From the NCBI GenBank assembly GCA_028875175.1, contig JAPPFO010000098.1, forward strand, positions 1-26,181: 26,181 nt of DNA. Reading direction: 5' to 3'. The notes beneath the pieces were generated by a model. That model saw only the letters and a list, made by a program, of their open reading frames with translations. It ran no database searches and was not told where the DNA came from. The DNA comes from Chloroflexota bacterium. GTDB lineage: Bacteria > Chloroflexota > UBA11872. Both the position numbers and the translations under genes were made by a program. Positions within the stretch are counted from its first letter, which is position 1, and each line of letters opens with the position of its first letter. Shown here piece by piece: positions 7,342 through 14,452 of the stretch.

Positions 7342-8171
7342 ACCGCTCGGCTGGGCAACCTCTGCGACTCGCGATTGCCGGCCTGGGGGCGATCGGGACC
7401 GAAGTCGCACGCGCCGTGCGCGCGGGCGAAGCGCCGGGAGTCCAAATCGCGGCCGTCGTTGAACCTCAAGCGATCCCAGCGCGCGACACTCTGGCGGCCG
7501 CCGGGGTACCCGTCCACACCGACCTTGCTACGCTCGACTGGGACAGCCTCGACGCGGTTCTCGAAGCCGCTTCCCAAGCGGCGCTCCGCGCAATCGCCCC
7601 AGAGGTACTCGGCCACGGAGTCGATCTGGTTGCCCTGAGTGCGGGAGCGACTCTCGACACCGGATTCCTGACATCGTTACTGACCGCCGCGGCGACGTCA
7701 GGTGCCCGCATCTGGGTTCCGTCCGGAGCTATCGGCGCGCTGGACGTCATTCGTGCGTCCCGGGTGGGTCACGTGGAGTCGATCACCCTGACCACCACCA
7801 AGCCTCCTGTAGCCCTGGTCGACGCACCGTGGGTCGTCGAACAGGGCATTGACCTATCGTGCGTGACCAGACCGCGGGTGATCTTTGCCGGTGGACCGGT
7901 GGAGGCTGTCCGCGGATTTCCGCAAAACGTCAATGTTGCGGCATTGCTGGCGCTGGCCTCGGACGACCCGGGCCGTCTGCGTGTGACCGTAGTGGCCGAC
8001 CCCGACGCGCCCGGAAACGTGCACGAAGTCGAAGCTGCTGGCTCGTTCGGAACTATGCGGTTGCGGCTGGAGAACCGCCCGAGCGAGGCAAACCCCAAGA
8101 CCAGCGCCTTGGCAGCCCAGAGCGTTATCGCGTTGTTGCGACAGCTCGGCTCACCGCTGCGGTTCGCGTAG
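7338..8171 (+). CDS. nadX: L-aspartate dehydrogenase (NadX-like)
   Basis: NAD(P)-dependent oxidation of L-aspartate to iminoaspartate, which can feed quinolinate and NAD biosynthesis. Family blocks are the Rossmann motif AGLGAIGTEVARA at the start, VEAASQ-like LEAASQAALRAIAPEV, the diagnostic VPSGAIGALDVIRA, TLTTTKPP, GFPQNVNVAALLAL, VVADPDAPGNVHEVEA and the C-terminal ENRPSEANPKTSALAAQS. The first canonical start, the GTG at 7416, would delete the whole glycine motif, so it cannot be right. Continuing upstream, the frame reaches a CTG at 7338 that overlaps the E3 stop (CTGA), giving 277 residues, close to the family norm. The CTG start is an inference; another CTG at 7362 is possible. No nadA or nadC neighbour is visible. 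Confidence 0.85.
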   Translation: MNRSAGQPLRLAIAGLGAIGTEVARAVRAGEAPGVQIAAVVEPQAIPARDTLAAAGVPVHTDLATLDWDSLDAVLEAASQAALRAIAPEVLGHGVDLVALSAGATLDTGFLTSLLTAAATSGARIWVPSGAIGALDVIRASRVGHVESITLTTTKPPVALVDAPWVVEQGIDLSCVTRPRVIFAGGPVEAVRGFPQNVNVAALLALASDDPGRLRVTVVADPDAPGNVHEVEAAGSFGTMRLRLENRPSEANPKTSALAAQSVIALLRQLGSPLRFA

Positions 8172-8243
8172 CCTCGCCTACCGCGCACGCTGGTCCGGCA
8201 GAGCGGGTACTAGCCATCGCGCCAATGCCTGGCGCGGTTGCAA

Positions 8244-8261
8244 GCCGAAGGAATCTTCGGC
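8244..8261. terminator. Hairpin between convergent genes, possible bidirectional terminator
   Basis: GCCGAAG-GAAT-CTTCGGC is a perfect 7-bp stem with a 4-nt loop, in the 108-bp gap between the aspartate dehydrogenase and the convergent amidohydrolase. A second stem (CGCGCC/GGCGCG, 8218-8236) lies just before it. Neither has a T-tract, so termination is inferred mainly from position. Confidence 0.4.
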
Positions 8262-8279
8262 GTCCGCCAGTTGCGCGGA

Positions 8280-9530
8280 TTAGTTGACGAGTACTTCCAG
8301 TCGGCGCTTTCGCACCACTTCTTGACCGCCAAGATAGACAGACACGGTGCGGGCGATGTTGCAGATGTTCTCGGCTGCATCCCCGTCAACTACCAATAGA
8401 TCGGCCTGGCGTCCGGGAAGAAGCGAACCCGTAATGCCATCCAAGCCAATGGCCTGGGCGGCGGCGCCGGTCACCAGTCGGACGGCGTCCACGGGCGTTG
8501 TATCGAGCGCCACGACCGCGCTGATGACCGAGAGCGGGAATTCATGGAATGGCGTATCGATTACCCCGGCGTCGGTGGACACGACGTGGGGTACGCCCTG
8601 CTCACGCATATAACGGAAATTTGCGCCGGCGGCGCGGATGCGTTCGCGCTCGTCGGCGGGTAGCGCGTCCAAATGCGCAAGGTCGCGAAACGGAGTTCGG
8701 TTCATGGCCGCCAGGGTCATGTGGACTGACTGATGCGTTGCGTCGATGCGATCGACGGCCGCGGCGTCGATTATCGATTGGCCACGGATTCCGTCTGCCG
8801 TGAGCCACGAGCAATGTTCCAAGGTATCGACGCCGGCATCGATAGCGTCTCGACATCCGTCCGCCCCCAGTACGTGGGCAGCAACATGACGACGGAGCCG
8901 ATGAGCGTCCGTAACCAACGCGCGCAGCGTCTCCAGCTCGTATTGTGAGTGTCCGGCTTGGGAGCCGGGGGTCATCATGCCGCCGGTGGCCATGACCTTG
9001 ATGAAGTCGGCGCCGGCTTCGACCATCTCACGAGCGGCGCGGATTACCTCGTCGCGCGAATCGGCGCGCAGCCCGCACCAGTTGAGATGACCACCTGTGG
9101 TGGTGATCGGGGCCCCACAGACTAAGAGGCGCGGCCCGAGGAACCGGCCAGCATGCTGCGCGTCGCGAACCAGCATGTTGAGGGTCCGGTAGCCACCCGT
9201 GTCGCGCATGGTCGTCACCCCGGTCGCAAGGGCACGCTGGGCGTTTTGGACTGCGGTGATGACACGTTCTTCGTTTGACGCGGACTTGTGGACCGCCAGC
9301 GTGCGTTCGTGGCTGGAATACGCGCCGAACTGCAAGTGGCAATGGCAGTCGATCAGGCCGGGCATGATCGTGGCGTCGCCGTATTCCACGATGTCCGCGT
9401 CTTCAGCGAGCGGACGCGCCGGGCCCGCATAGGTGATGAGGCCATTGCTGACCACGACCTCGGCGTCGTAGCACGGATCGGCCCCCGTGCCGTCAATGAG
9501 CGTGGAGGCACGCAGGACCAGATCAGGCAT
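8280..9530 (-). CDS. Amidohydrolase family protein (imidazolonepropionase/Xaa-Pro dipeptidase-like)
   Basis: Metal-dependent hydrolase of the COG1228-like amidohydrolase group, 416 residues. Visible features are an N-terminal beta-domain (LRASTLIDGTGADP), the metal motif GLIDCHCHLQ (His63, His65), the lysine that is often carboxylated in this family (DFIKVMATGG, Lys178), His219 in VAAHVLG, His239 in LEHCSWL, and the catalytic Asp320 in HVVSTDAG. This complete set predicts an active enzyme on a cyclic amide, a lactam or a dipeptide; the substrate is unknown. I chose the ATG at 9530 because a TAAGAT hexamer lies 34 nt upstream; an ATG at 9551 is an alternative. The open frame further upstream reads like non-coding sequence. 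It ends convergent with aspartate dehydrogenase. Confidence 0.87.
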   Translation of the reverse strand: MPDLVLRASTLIDGTGADPCYDAEVVVSNGLITYAGPARPLAEDADIVEYGDATIMPGLIDCHCHLQFGAYSSHERTLAVHKSASNEERVITAVQNAQRALATGVTTMRDTGGYRTLNMLVRDAQHAGRFLGPRLLVCGAPITTTGGHLNWCGLRADSRDEVIRAAREMVEAGADFIKVMATGGMMTPGSQAGHSQYELETLRALVTDAHRLRRHVAAHVLGADGCRDAIDAGVDTLEHCSWLTADGIRGQSIIDAAAVDRIDATHQSVHMTLAAMNRTPFRDLAHLDALPADERERIRAAGANFRYMREQGVPHVVSTDAGVIDTPFHEFPLSVISAVVALDTTPVDAVRLVTGAAAQAIGLDGITGSLLPGRQADLLVVDGDAAENICNIARTVSVYLGGQEVVRKRRLEVLVN

Positions 9531-9564
9531 TGCCGGAAAGCTCTTGACCATCAGTTGGCGCAGT

Positions 9565-9570
9565 ATCTTA
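9565..9570 (-). promoter_or_regulatory. Candidate -10 element of the amidohydrolase gene
   Basis: TAAGAT on the minus strand lies 34 nt before the ATG at 9530 and would leave a leader of roughly 27 nt. No -35 box is evident. Confidence 0.28.
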
Positions 9571-9739
9571 GCCGCCCGCCGAAGCCTCCCTCGGCCATTA
9601 CTACCCGCGAACTCGCCGCGTCGCGAGACAGTCCGAGCGCGGTGGGCTTGGACCAAGGATCGAGTACATGGTGGCCTGCCGGGGGCCAGGTTGGTGAAAG
9701 AGTGTCGAAGGGCGTGCTGGAATAGGGCAGTATTGGCAC

Positions 9740-11548
9740 ATGGCAATTAAGTCCCCGGCACCCCGGCTTGTTGATTTCGAGCACCTGCTCGACCGGGTCA
9801 AGAAGCCCGCTCAGTATCTGGCGGGCGAGCACAACGCGCGCCAGAAGGACTGGGACTCGGCCCAGACCCGCCTGGCGCTCTGCTTCCCCGACGCCTACGA
9901 GATCGGCATGTCCAACCTGGCCATGGGCCTGCTCTACGAACTAGTCAACGACGACACGCCGCATCTGTGCGACCGCAGCTTCACGCCGCTGCCCGACATG
10001 GCCGACGCCATGCGCGACGACGGCATTCCCCTCTTCGGCTGGGAATCGCGCCGGCCCCTTCGCGACTTCCACATCCTCGGCTTTTCCATGAGCTACGAGA
10101 GCGGCAACACCAACGTCCTCGAAATGCTCGATCTCGCCGGCATCCCCATTGAGCGCGTAGACCGAACGGACGATGATCCGCTGCTGCTCGGCGGCGGCTC
10201 GGCCGTCTCCAACCCCGAACCCATGGCCGACTTCTTCGACCTCATCGCCGTCGGCGAGGGCGAGGACTTGCTTCAGCAGGTGCTCAATCTGCACGCCGAG
10301 TTCGACCGCGCCCAACCCGGCTGGCGCCACGACTTCATTGCCGCCGCCGCCCGAACCATCCCCGGCATCTACGCCCCGGGTCTCTACGAGCCCCAATACG
10401 CTGACGACGGCGCATTCCTCGGCCACCGGCGCCTGCGGGACGATCTTCCTGAGAAAATCGCCCGCCAGTACGTCGACATCGACGTCTACAGCGGACCGCG
10501 CCGGCCCGTCGTCCCTAACACCGGCGTCGTCCACGACCGCATCGCCGTTGAACTCGACCGCGGCTGCGCCCGCGCCTGCCGTTTCTGCCAGGCCGGCTAC
10601 CTCTACCGTCCGGTGCGCCATCGAAGTAAAGACCTGGTGGAGCAGGCCGTGGACCGCTGTCTCACCGCCACCGGTCAGAGCGAGGTCTCCCTGCTCTCCC
10701 TCAATGCTGTCGACTACGAAGGGTTGGATGGTGTCATCACCAACGTCTACGACGCCGCCGAGGACTACGTCCGCGTCTCCATCCCTTCCACCCGCGTCGA
10801 GACCTTCAACGTCGACGTGGCCGACGCCCTCCAACGCGGCGGTAAGCGCGGCGGCAGCCTCACCTTCGCCCCCGAAGCCGCCACGCCCCGCATGCGCCGG
10901 GTCATCAACAAGGAGATTTCGGACGAGGATCTGCTGGAAACCTGCGACATGGCCTTCCAGCGCGGCTTCCGCACCATCAAGCTCTACTTCATGATCGGAC
11001 AGCCCACCGAGACCATTGACGACGCCCAGGCCATCGCCCACCTGGCCAACCGCGTCATGGCCCTCGGCCGCCGCCACCACGGCAAGCGCGCCAAGGTCAA
11101 CGTCACCGTCTCCACCTTCATCCCCAAGCCCTTCACCCCATTCCAGTGGCACCCGCAGGACCGCACCGACGCCATTCGCGCCAAGCAGCAGGCCTGCTTC
11201 GACATCGCCCGCGACCGCAACATCCATCTCATGTGGCACGACCCCCAGGAAAGCCACATCGAGGCCCTGCTGGCCCTCGGCGACCGTCGCGTGGGCCGCG
11301 CCATCAAGGGCGCCTGGGAACGCGGCTGCCGCTTCGACGGCTGGATGGAACACTTCCAACCCAACCGCTGGTACGAATCAATCGAAGCCGCCGGCCTCGA
11401 CCTCGACTGGTACATCCACCGCCAGCGCGACCCCGACGAACCCCTCCCCTGGGACCTCGTCGACATCTTCGTCAGCAAGCGCCTCCTCCAGCGCGAATAC
11501 CAGCGCGCCCTCGCCGACGCCGCCACCGAACCGGCTACCGCCGCCTAG
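9740..11548 (+). CDS. B12-binding-type radical SAM protein, TIGR03960 family
   Basis: Radical S-adenosylmethionine enzyme of 602 residues. The N-terminal third (LALCFPDAYEIGMSNL, HILGFSMSYE, GGGSAVSNPEPMADFFD) is the B12-binding-like domain of this family. The 4Fe-4S cluster motif is DRGCARACRFCQAGYLYRP, with Cys276, Cys280 and Cys283, followed by the SAM-barrel blocks (TFAPEAATPRMRRVINK, KLYFMIGQPTET). The reaction is unknown for the family. Homologues are often followed by, or fused to, a second domain (TIGR03936/DUF2344); I find no such gene here. The ATG at 9740 gives the expected N-terminus. Third codon positions are almost all C, and a small hairpin follows the stop. Confidence 0.93.
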   Translation: MAIKSPAPRLVDFEHLLDRVKKPAQYLAGEHNARQKDWDSAQTRLALCFPDAYEIGMSNLAMGLLYELVNDDTPHLCDRSFTPLPDMADAMRDDGIPLFGWESRRPLRDFHILGFSMSYESGNTNVLEMLDLAGIPIERVDRTDDDPLLLGGGSAVSNPEPMADFFDLIAVGEGEDLLQQVLNLHAEFDRAQPGWRHDFIAAAARTIPGIYAPGLYEPQYADDGAFLGHRRLRDDLPEKIARQYVDIDVYSGPRRPVVPNTGVVHDRIAVELDRGCARACRFCQAGYLYRPVRHRSKDLVEQAVDRCLTATGQSEVSLLSLNAVDYEGLDGVITNVYDAAEDYVRVSIPSTRVETFNVDVADALQRGGKRGGSLTFAPEAATPRMRRVINKEISDEDLLETCDMAFQRGFRTIKLYFMIGQPTETIDDAQAIAHLANRVMALGRRHHGKRAKVNVTVSTFIPKPFTPFQWHPQDRTDAIRAKQQACFDIARDRNIHLMWHDPQESHIEALLALGDRRVGRAIKGAWERGCRFDGWMEHFQPNRWYESIEAAGLDLDWYIHRQRDPDEPLPWDLVDIFVSKRLLQREYQRALADAATEPATAA

Positions 11549-11555
11549 CCCAGCC

Positions 11556-11572
11556 GTCCGATGCTCTCGGAC
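11556..11572 (+). terminator. Small hairpin after the radical SAM gene
   Basis: GTCCGA-TGCTC-TCGGAC is a perfect 6-bp stem with a 5-nt loop, 8 bp past the stop codon. No T-run follows, so it is a weak terminator candidate. Confidence 0.3.
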
Positions 11573-11674
11573 ACCAGGCCGTAGAATCTCCTAGCTGCGG
11601 GCGGCAGCCGATCCGCTGGTCGCCGGCGCCTCAACCGAGGGGCACGGAGACTCTCGCGAACCGAGAAAACGCGC

Positions 11675-12085
11675 ATGTCGCCCGAGTTGATTGGAATCCT
11701 TGCCGTAGGGGCCGCCGTGATCGCTGTCGTCGTCGCCGTCTGGCGTGATCTGCGGACTGACGTTCGGCATCTGACCATTTGCGTCGACATCCTCACCGAA
11801 GGTGTCGCCCGCATCGATGGCTCAATCAAGGGCGTGCTGACCAGTTGCACCCAGCCGCCGTGGGAGAAGTCGACGCACCGGGCGCCGAGGCTCTCAGGCG
11901 ATCATGGGTACAATCACTCAGGCGTGGGCGGTCGCCAATCCACTGATCTTCGTCGCCGGAACCAGCGCAACGAAGACCTCGCCCACGGAGCAACCAATGA
12001 CGGACGCGACCGCCCTGGACGCCACCCCGGCAACGCAAGCGGACCTAGCTGCGCTCCGGTCCGAAGTCGACCAGCAGTTCGTTGA
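11675..12085 (+). CDS. Small membrane-anchored protein of unknown function (C-terminal end uncertain)
   Basis: The first 25 residues (MSPELIGILAVGAAVIAVVV and on) form one clear membrane helix. A short polar stretch of coiled-coil character follows (WRDLRTDVRHLTICVDIL, GVARIDGSIKGVL). This resembles the many tiny one-helix-plus-coil proteins of unknown role in environmental bacteria. Beyond about residue 58 the frame becomes Arg/Gly/Ser-rich and runs 89 bp into the next gene, which looks unlike real protein. An indel or sequencing error near 11835 could have shifted the true end; another frame there reads LHPAAVGEVDAPGAEALR, then stops near 11946. A TAGAAT lies 87 nt upstream. Only the N-terminal part is well supported. 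Confidence 0.45.
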   Translation: MSPELIGILAVGAAVIAVVVAVWRDLRTDVRHLTICVDILTEGVARIDGSIKGVLTSCTQPPWEKSTHRAPRLSGDHGYNHSGVGGRQSTDLRRRNQRNEDLAHGATNDGRDRPGRHPGNASGPSCAPVRSRPAVR

Positions 12086-12545
12086 ACTTGCAACCGACAT
12101 CAACGCACTTTTTCAGCAGGCTGAGGATCGAGAAGAGGGTGCCCTTCGGGCTATTGAGGCCCGATTTGACAGCACCCATCGGTTGATTGACGAACGATTC
12201 GAGGAGAGTCGTCAGTACACGGATCGACGATTTGAGGAACTTCGGCAAGCAATCGACGCGCGATTTGAGGAACTTCGGCAAGCAATCGACGCGCGATTTG
12301 AGGAACTTCAGCAGGCTATCGACGCGCGATTCGCGGCGATTCCCCGCTATATCGACGGACGGTTTGAGGACCAGCAGCGGGCCATCGACGCGCGATTCGC
12401 GGAATACCGCCAGGCCATTGACACTCGACTTGAAGGCCTTGCTGTTGGGATCAATCGCCTGCTCGAGCATCACGATTTGCCCGGGGTCGGCACTCACGGC
12501 CAATTGAGAACTGCCGAACCAGGCGCCGATCAGCCTGTTGGCTAA
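11997..12545 (+). CDS. Hendecad (11-residue) repeat coiled-coil protein
   Basis: Hypothetical 182-residue soluble protein with no signal peptide or membrane helix. After a heptad-like start (LRSEVDQQFVELATDINALF), roughly residues 45-150 are consecutive 11-residue repeats of the form IDARFEELRQA. I count about ten, with Ile/Arg/Phe at fixed places and a more degenerate end near INRLLEH. Such hendecads form long amphipathic helices or right-handed coiled coils, as in some membrane-surface or scaffold proteins; the function here is unknown. The ATG at 11997 is chosen over one at 11904 because a GGAG sits 6 nt before it. It lies directly after the small membrane-anchored protein, so the two may work together. 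Its last 95 bp overlap the convergent PhyH gene. Confidence 0.75.
   Translation: MTDATALDATPATQADLAALRSEVDQQFVELATDINALFQQAEDREEGALRAIEARFDSTHRLIDERFEESRQYTDRRFEELRQAIDARFEELRQAIDARFEELQQAIDARFAAIPRYIDGRFEDQQRAIDARFAEYRQAIDTRLEGLAVGINRLLEHHDLPGVGTHGQLRTAEPGADQPVG
12228..12326 (+). repeat. 33-bp tandem repeat inside the hendecad gene
   Basis: Two perfect copies of a 33-bp unit (12228-12260 and 12261-12293) and a third copy with a few changes (12294-12326), each encoding one 11-residue repeat. More diverged copies extend on both sides. The identity of the first two indicates recent duplication and a repeat number that could vary between strains. Confidence 0.9.
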
Positions 12546-13437
12546 GCCCGGAATCGAGGCCCGGGTTCCGCCGCGTCCCAACTGGCCGCCACCCCCGCGC
12601 CGGCTCGCTCATCTCCTCGCGTGCCTTCGCCACCAGCGCCGGCAGGTGGTCGTCATTCGCCATCCGCTGCTCCAGGTGCACCATGCGTTCTGGCCCCGCC
12701 GTCCTGACCATCGCGTCGCCGTAGGCGCGCTCCGCCCAGAACCGCACCAGTGAGGCCACGTCGTTTCGCAGCGTGTCCAGGTCCTCGTCGTCGAAGCGCT
12801 CCGACACGTTGATCGTGAACATGCGCCGCCGCGTGCCACCCCCATAGGACGCGTGCTTTAGGTCCTGGTTGAACATGATCAGGTCCCCCGGCTGCGTCTC
12901 CAGCGCGACCGCCGGAACCTCGGGACCTGGGACGCCGAGTGCTTCCTCGGTCTGGTCCACCCGGCTGGTGCTCATCAGGTCGTGCAGCGCGTTCGCATAC
13001 CCGTCGCGCCGGTGGTGGCTTCCGGGAATCACCCGCAGGCAGCCTGACGCCGCCGTCACGGGATCCAGGTAGAACGCAAACTTCAGAAACCGGTACTTCG
13101 TGCGCGCAAACCCGTCCGAGTGCCAGCGCGTGTCGCCCACGTAAAAGTTCCCGTCGCTGGTCTCGTAGTTGTAGTCGTCCCCTAGCAGCGCCGAGGCCAC
13201 GCCATTGATTCGCGGGTCGTCGATCAGCCCGCTCAGGTACTCGCTCTGGTCAATGAAGGGCACGAACGCCGACCGCTGCTTGTGGTCATGCACTCTCCCC
13301 TCGTGCCCACCGCCACGCTCCGCCCAGACCAGCTCGAACTCCGCGCTGATCGCCTCCGCCTCGTTCGCAAACGCCCCGGGAAAGCTCAAATACCCAAACG
13401 TCTCGAAAAACCGCACCTGCTGCTCAGAAAGCTGCAT
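12451..13437 (-). CDS. Phytanoyl-CoA dioxygenase (PhyH) family protein
   Basis: Fe(II)/2-oxoglutarate-dependent oxygenase, 328 residues. The iron triad is visible as RWHSDGF (His106 and Asp108) and NQDLKHASYGG (His195), with the co-substrate arginine in GTRRRMF shortly after. The N-terminal FFETFGYLSFPGAF and the central CLRVIPGSHHRRDG are typical of the family. The substrate is unknown; PhyH enzymes hydroxylate many lipids and secondary metabolites. The ATG at 13437 begins the family N-terminus; the open frame further upstream is not conserved-looking. The last 45 or so residues are basic, unlike the family, and lie antisense to the hendecad gene, so the real protein may be functional without them. 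A TACACT lies 36 nt upstream of the start. Confidence 0.88.
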   Translation of the reverse strand: MQLSEQQVRFFETFGYLSFPGAFANEAEAISAEFELVWAERGGGHEGRVHDHKQRSAFVPFIDQSEYLSGLIDDPRINGVASALLGDDYNYETSDGNFYVGDTRWHSDGFARTKYRFLKFAFYLDPVTAASGCLRVIPGSHHRRDGYANALHDLMSTSRVDQTEEALGVPGPEVPAVALETQPGDLIMFNQDLKHASYGGGTRRRMFTINVSERFDDEDLDTLRNDVASLVRFWAERAYGDAMVRTAGPERMVHLEQRMANDDHLPALVAKAREEMSEPARGWRPVGTRRNPGLDSGLSQQADRRLVRQFSIGRECRPRANRDARAGD

Positions 13438-13473
13438 CCCACCGACCTGCCGCGCCTGCGAAACGCGACGTTC

Positions 13474-13479
13474 AGTGTA
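13474..13479 (-). promoter_or_regulatory. Candidate -10 element of the PhyH gene
   Basis: TACACT on the minus strand, 36 nt before the ATG at 13437, in a 119-bp gene-free gap. No clear -35 box. Confidence 0.3.
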
Positions 13480-13556
13480 GGTGTGCCGAGGTCCCAATGC
13501 AGCCAGTGGCGTCCAGGGAAGTGGCTCCGACTTGGGACGCCGCACGGGCGGACAAC

Positions 13557-13970
13557 CTAGTCGATGACGCCGCGCTGCCCGAAGTCCACCTTGATGGAGT
13601 CGAGGACCGTGCGTGCATCTCGGCCCGCCCGGACAGCTTCCGAGACGGTTGGCTCCGGCCATTCACCCGGATATCTGGACTCCAAGCCCCACTCAGTCAG
13701 TTCGGCCAGGTCGACAAGCGTTGCGCGCGCAGCCCAGGCAGCGGGGAGCAGGTTTCGTAGGGCATCCAGGTCGTGGGTGAACGGGAACGTGACTTCGTCC
13801 AGCGTCAGCGCCGCCTTGATTGCTTTCTCCGCGGCTTGCTGCGATAGCCAGCAGACATGCCGAGCTGCGACTGGGTCGTCTCGCAGCAGGCGCTCGGCGA
13901 CGTCCAGATCCTCGTTCGCGAACCGCATCCAACGCAGCGCTTCCTGAACGTGGGGACTATCCCCCGTCAT
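13557..13970 (-). CDS. HEPN-domain protein (toxin-like partner of a minimal nucleotidyltransferase)
   Basis: 137-residue all-helical HEPN protein. Its signature is the helix CWLSQQAAEKAIKAAL (residues 40-55), then THDLDALRNLLP, and the C-terminal LESRYPGEWPE. HEPN proteins are often RNases and form toxin-antitoxin pairs with MNT proteins such as the one encoded just upstream. The ATG at 13970 lies inside the last codons of the MNT gene (14-bp overlap), typical of translationally coupled pairs. I do not see the RX4-6H catalytic motif, nor the RX4HXY of HepT toxins. It belongs rather to the branch with a conserved QQAAEK helix, where RNase activity is less certain. The role as toxin is therefore inferred from context. 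Confidence 0.85.
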   Translation of the reverse strand: MTGDSPHVQEALRWMRFANEDLDVAERLLRDDPVAARHVCWLSQQAAEKAIKAALTLDEVTFPFTHDLDALRNLLPAAWAARATLVDLAELTEWGLESRYPGEWPEPTVSEAVRAGRDARTVLDSIKVDFGQRGVID

Positions 13971-14274
13971 AAAGGACGGTGCCTTCGCGGAGCGCCGCAT
14001 GAAGCACCGTGCCCGCTACCTGTCCACGGCGCGCGACTTCGTCCGGCGTGGCCACAATGATGTCCTTGCTCACCGGCATGTCCGCCAGGAGCCGCCGAAT
14101 TTCGACCGCGGCCTTCCGGGTGTCCGCGACATTGCGCATGACAACCAAGAGGTCCACATCGCTCCACTCGCTCGCGCCTCCGCGTGCCCGCGAGCCAAAT
14201 AGCACGACGCGCGCCGGCTGAAATCGCCCGACGATGCGATCAACCATCGTCGCCGTTAGTGCGTCGCGGTTCAT
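13957..14274 (-). CDS. Minimal nucleotidyltransferase (MNT) domain protein, antitoxin-like
   Basis: 105-residue nucleotidyltransferase of the pol-beta superfamily. The core motif is FGSRARGGASEWSDVDLLVV: Gly27-Ser28 bind the nucleotide, Asp39 and Asp41 bind metal, and a later KDIIVAT supplies the third acidic position. In characterised MntA/HepT systems the MNT protein neutralises the HEPN toxin by adding AMP to it; by analogy it would act on the HEPN protein encoded downstream with a 14-bp overlap. The ATG at 14274 starts the usual N-terminal helix, and a purine-rich GAGAAG lies about 6 nt before it. Two inverted repeats sit in the upstream gap. Confidence 0.88.
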   Translation of the reverse strand: MNRDALTATMVDRIVGRFQPARVVLFGSRARGGASEWSDVDLLVVMRNVADTRKAAVEIRRLLADMPVSKDIIVATPDEVARRGQVAGTVLHAALREGTVLYDGG

Positions 14275-14316
14275 GACGTCTTCTCGATCCTGCCGAGTGG
14301 GAACTCCTCCGAGGCG

Positions 14317-14331
14317 CGAGAACTCTTCTCG
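14317..14331. repeat. Inverted repeat upstream of the MNT/HEPN pair (near copy)
   Basis: CGAGAA-CTC-TTCTCG is a perfect 6-bp inverted repeat about 45 bp before the MNT start, overlapping the palindrome TCTCGAGA (14327-14334). It could be an operator for autoregulation or a hairpin. Position is the only support. Confidence 0.4.
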
Positions 14332-14343
14332 AGAGACCCTTCC

Positions 14344-14365
14344 ACGTCCGCTCGCGCACGGACGT
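14344..14365. repeat. Inverted repeat between the TPP enzyme and the MNT gene
   Basis: ACGTCCG-CTCGCGCA-CGGACGT is a perfect 7-bp inverted repeat with an 8-nt spacer, in the 178-bp gene-free gap after the TPP enzyme and before the MNT/HEPN pair. It may terminate the upstream gene or serve as an operator. No T-tract is present. Confidence 0.45.
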
Positions 14366-14452
14366 GACCGTTGCCGTATCGATGTTACGAGGTTAGCGGT
14401 GCGGACGATCGGTCAGACGTCGATCTGCGCTTGCCACCCAATGCCAAGGACG

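Noticed and set aside
9941..11359. 472-codon minus-strand frame opposite the radical SAM gene
   Set aside because: Composition is that of an antisense frame (Gly/Val/Glu/Asp-rich), and the plus strand encodes a clear family member with the Fe-S motif.
12228..12326. Repeated units considered as a CRISPR array
   Set aside because: Units are contiguous without spacers, keep an 11-codon reading frame and encode a regular helix repeat.
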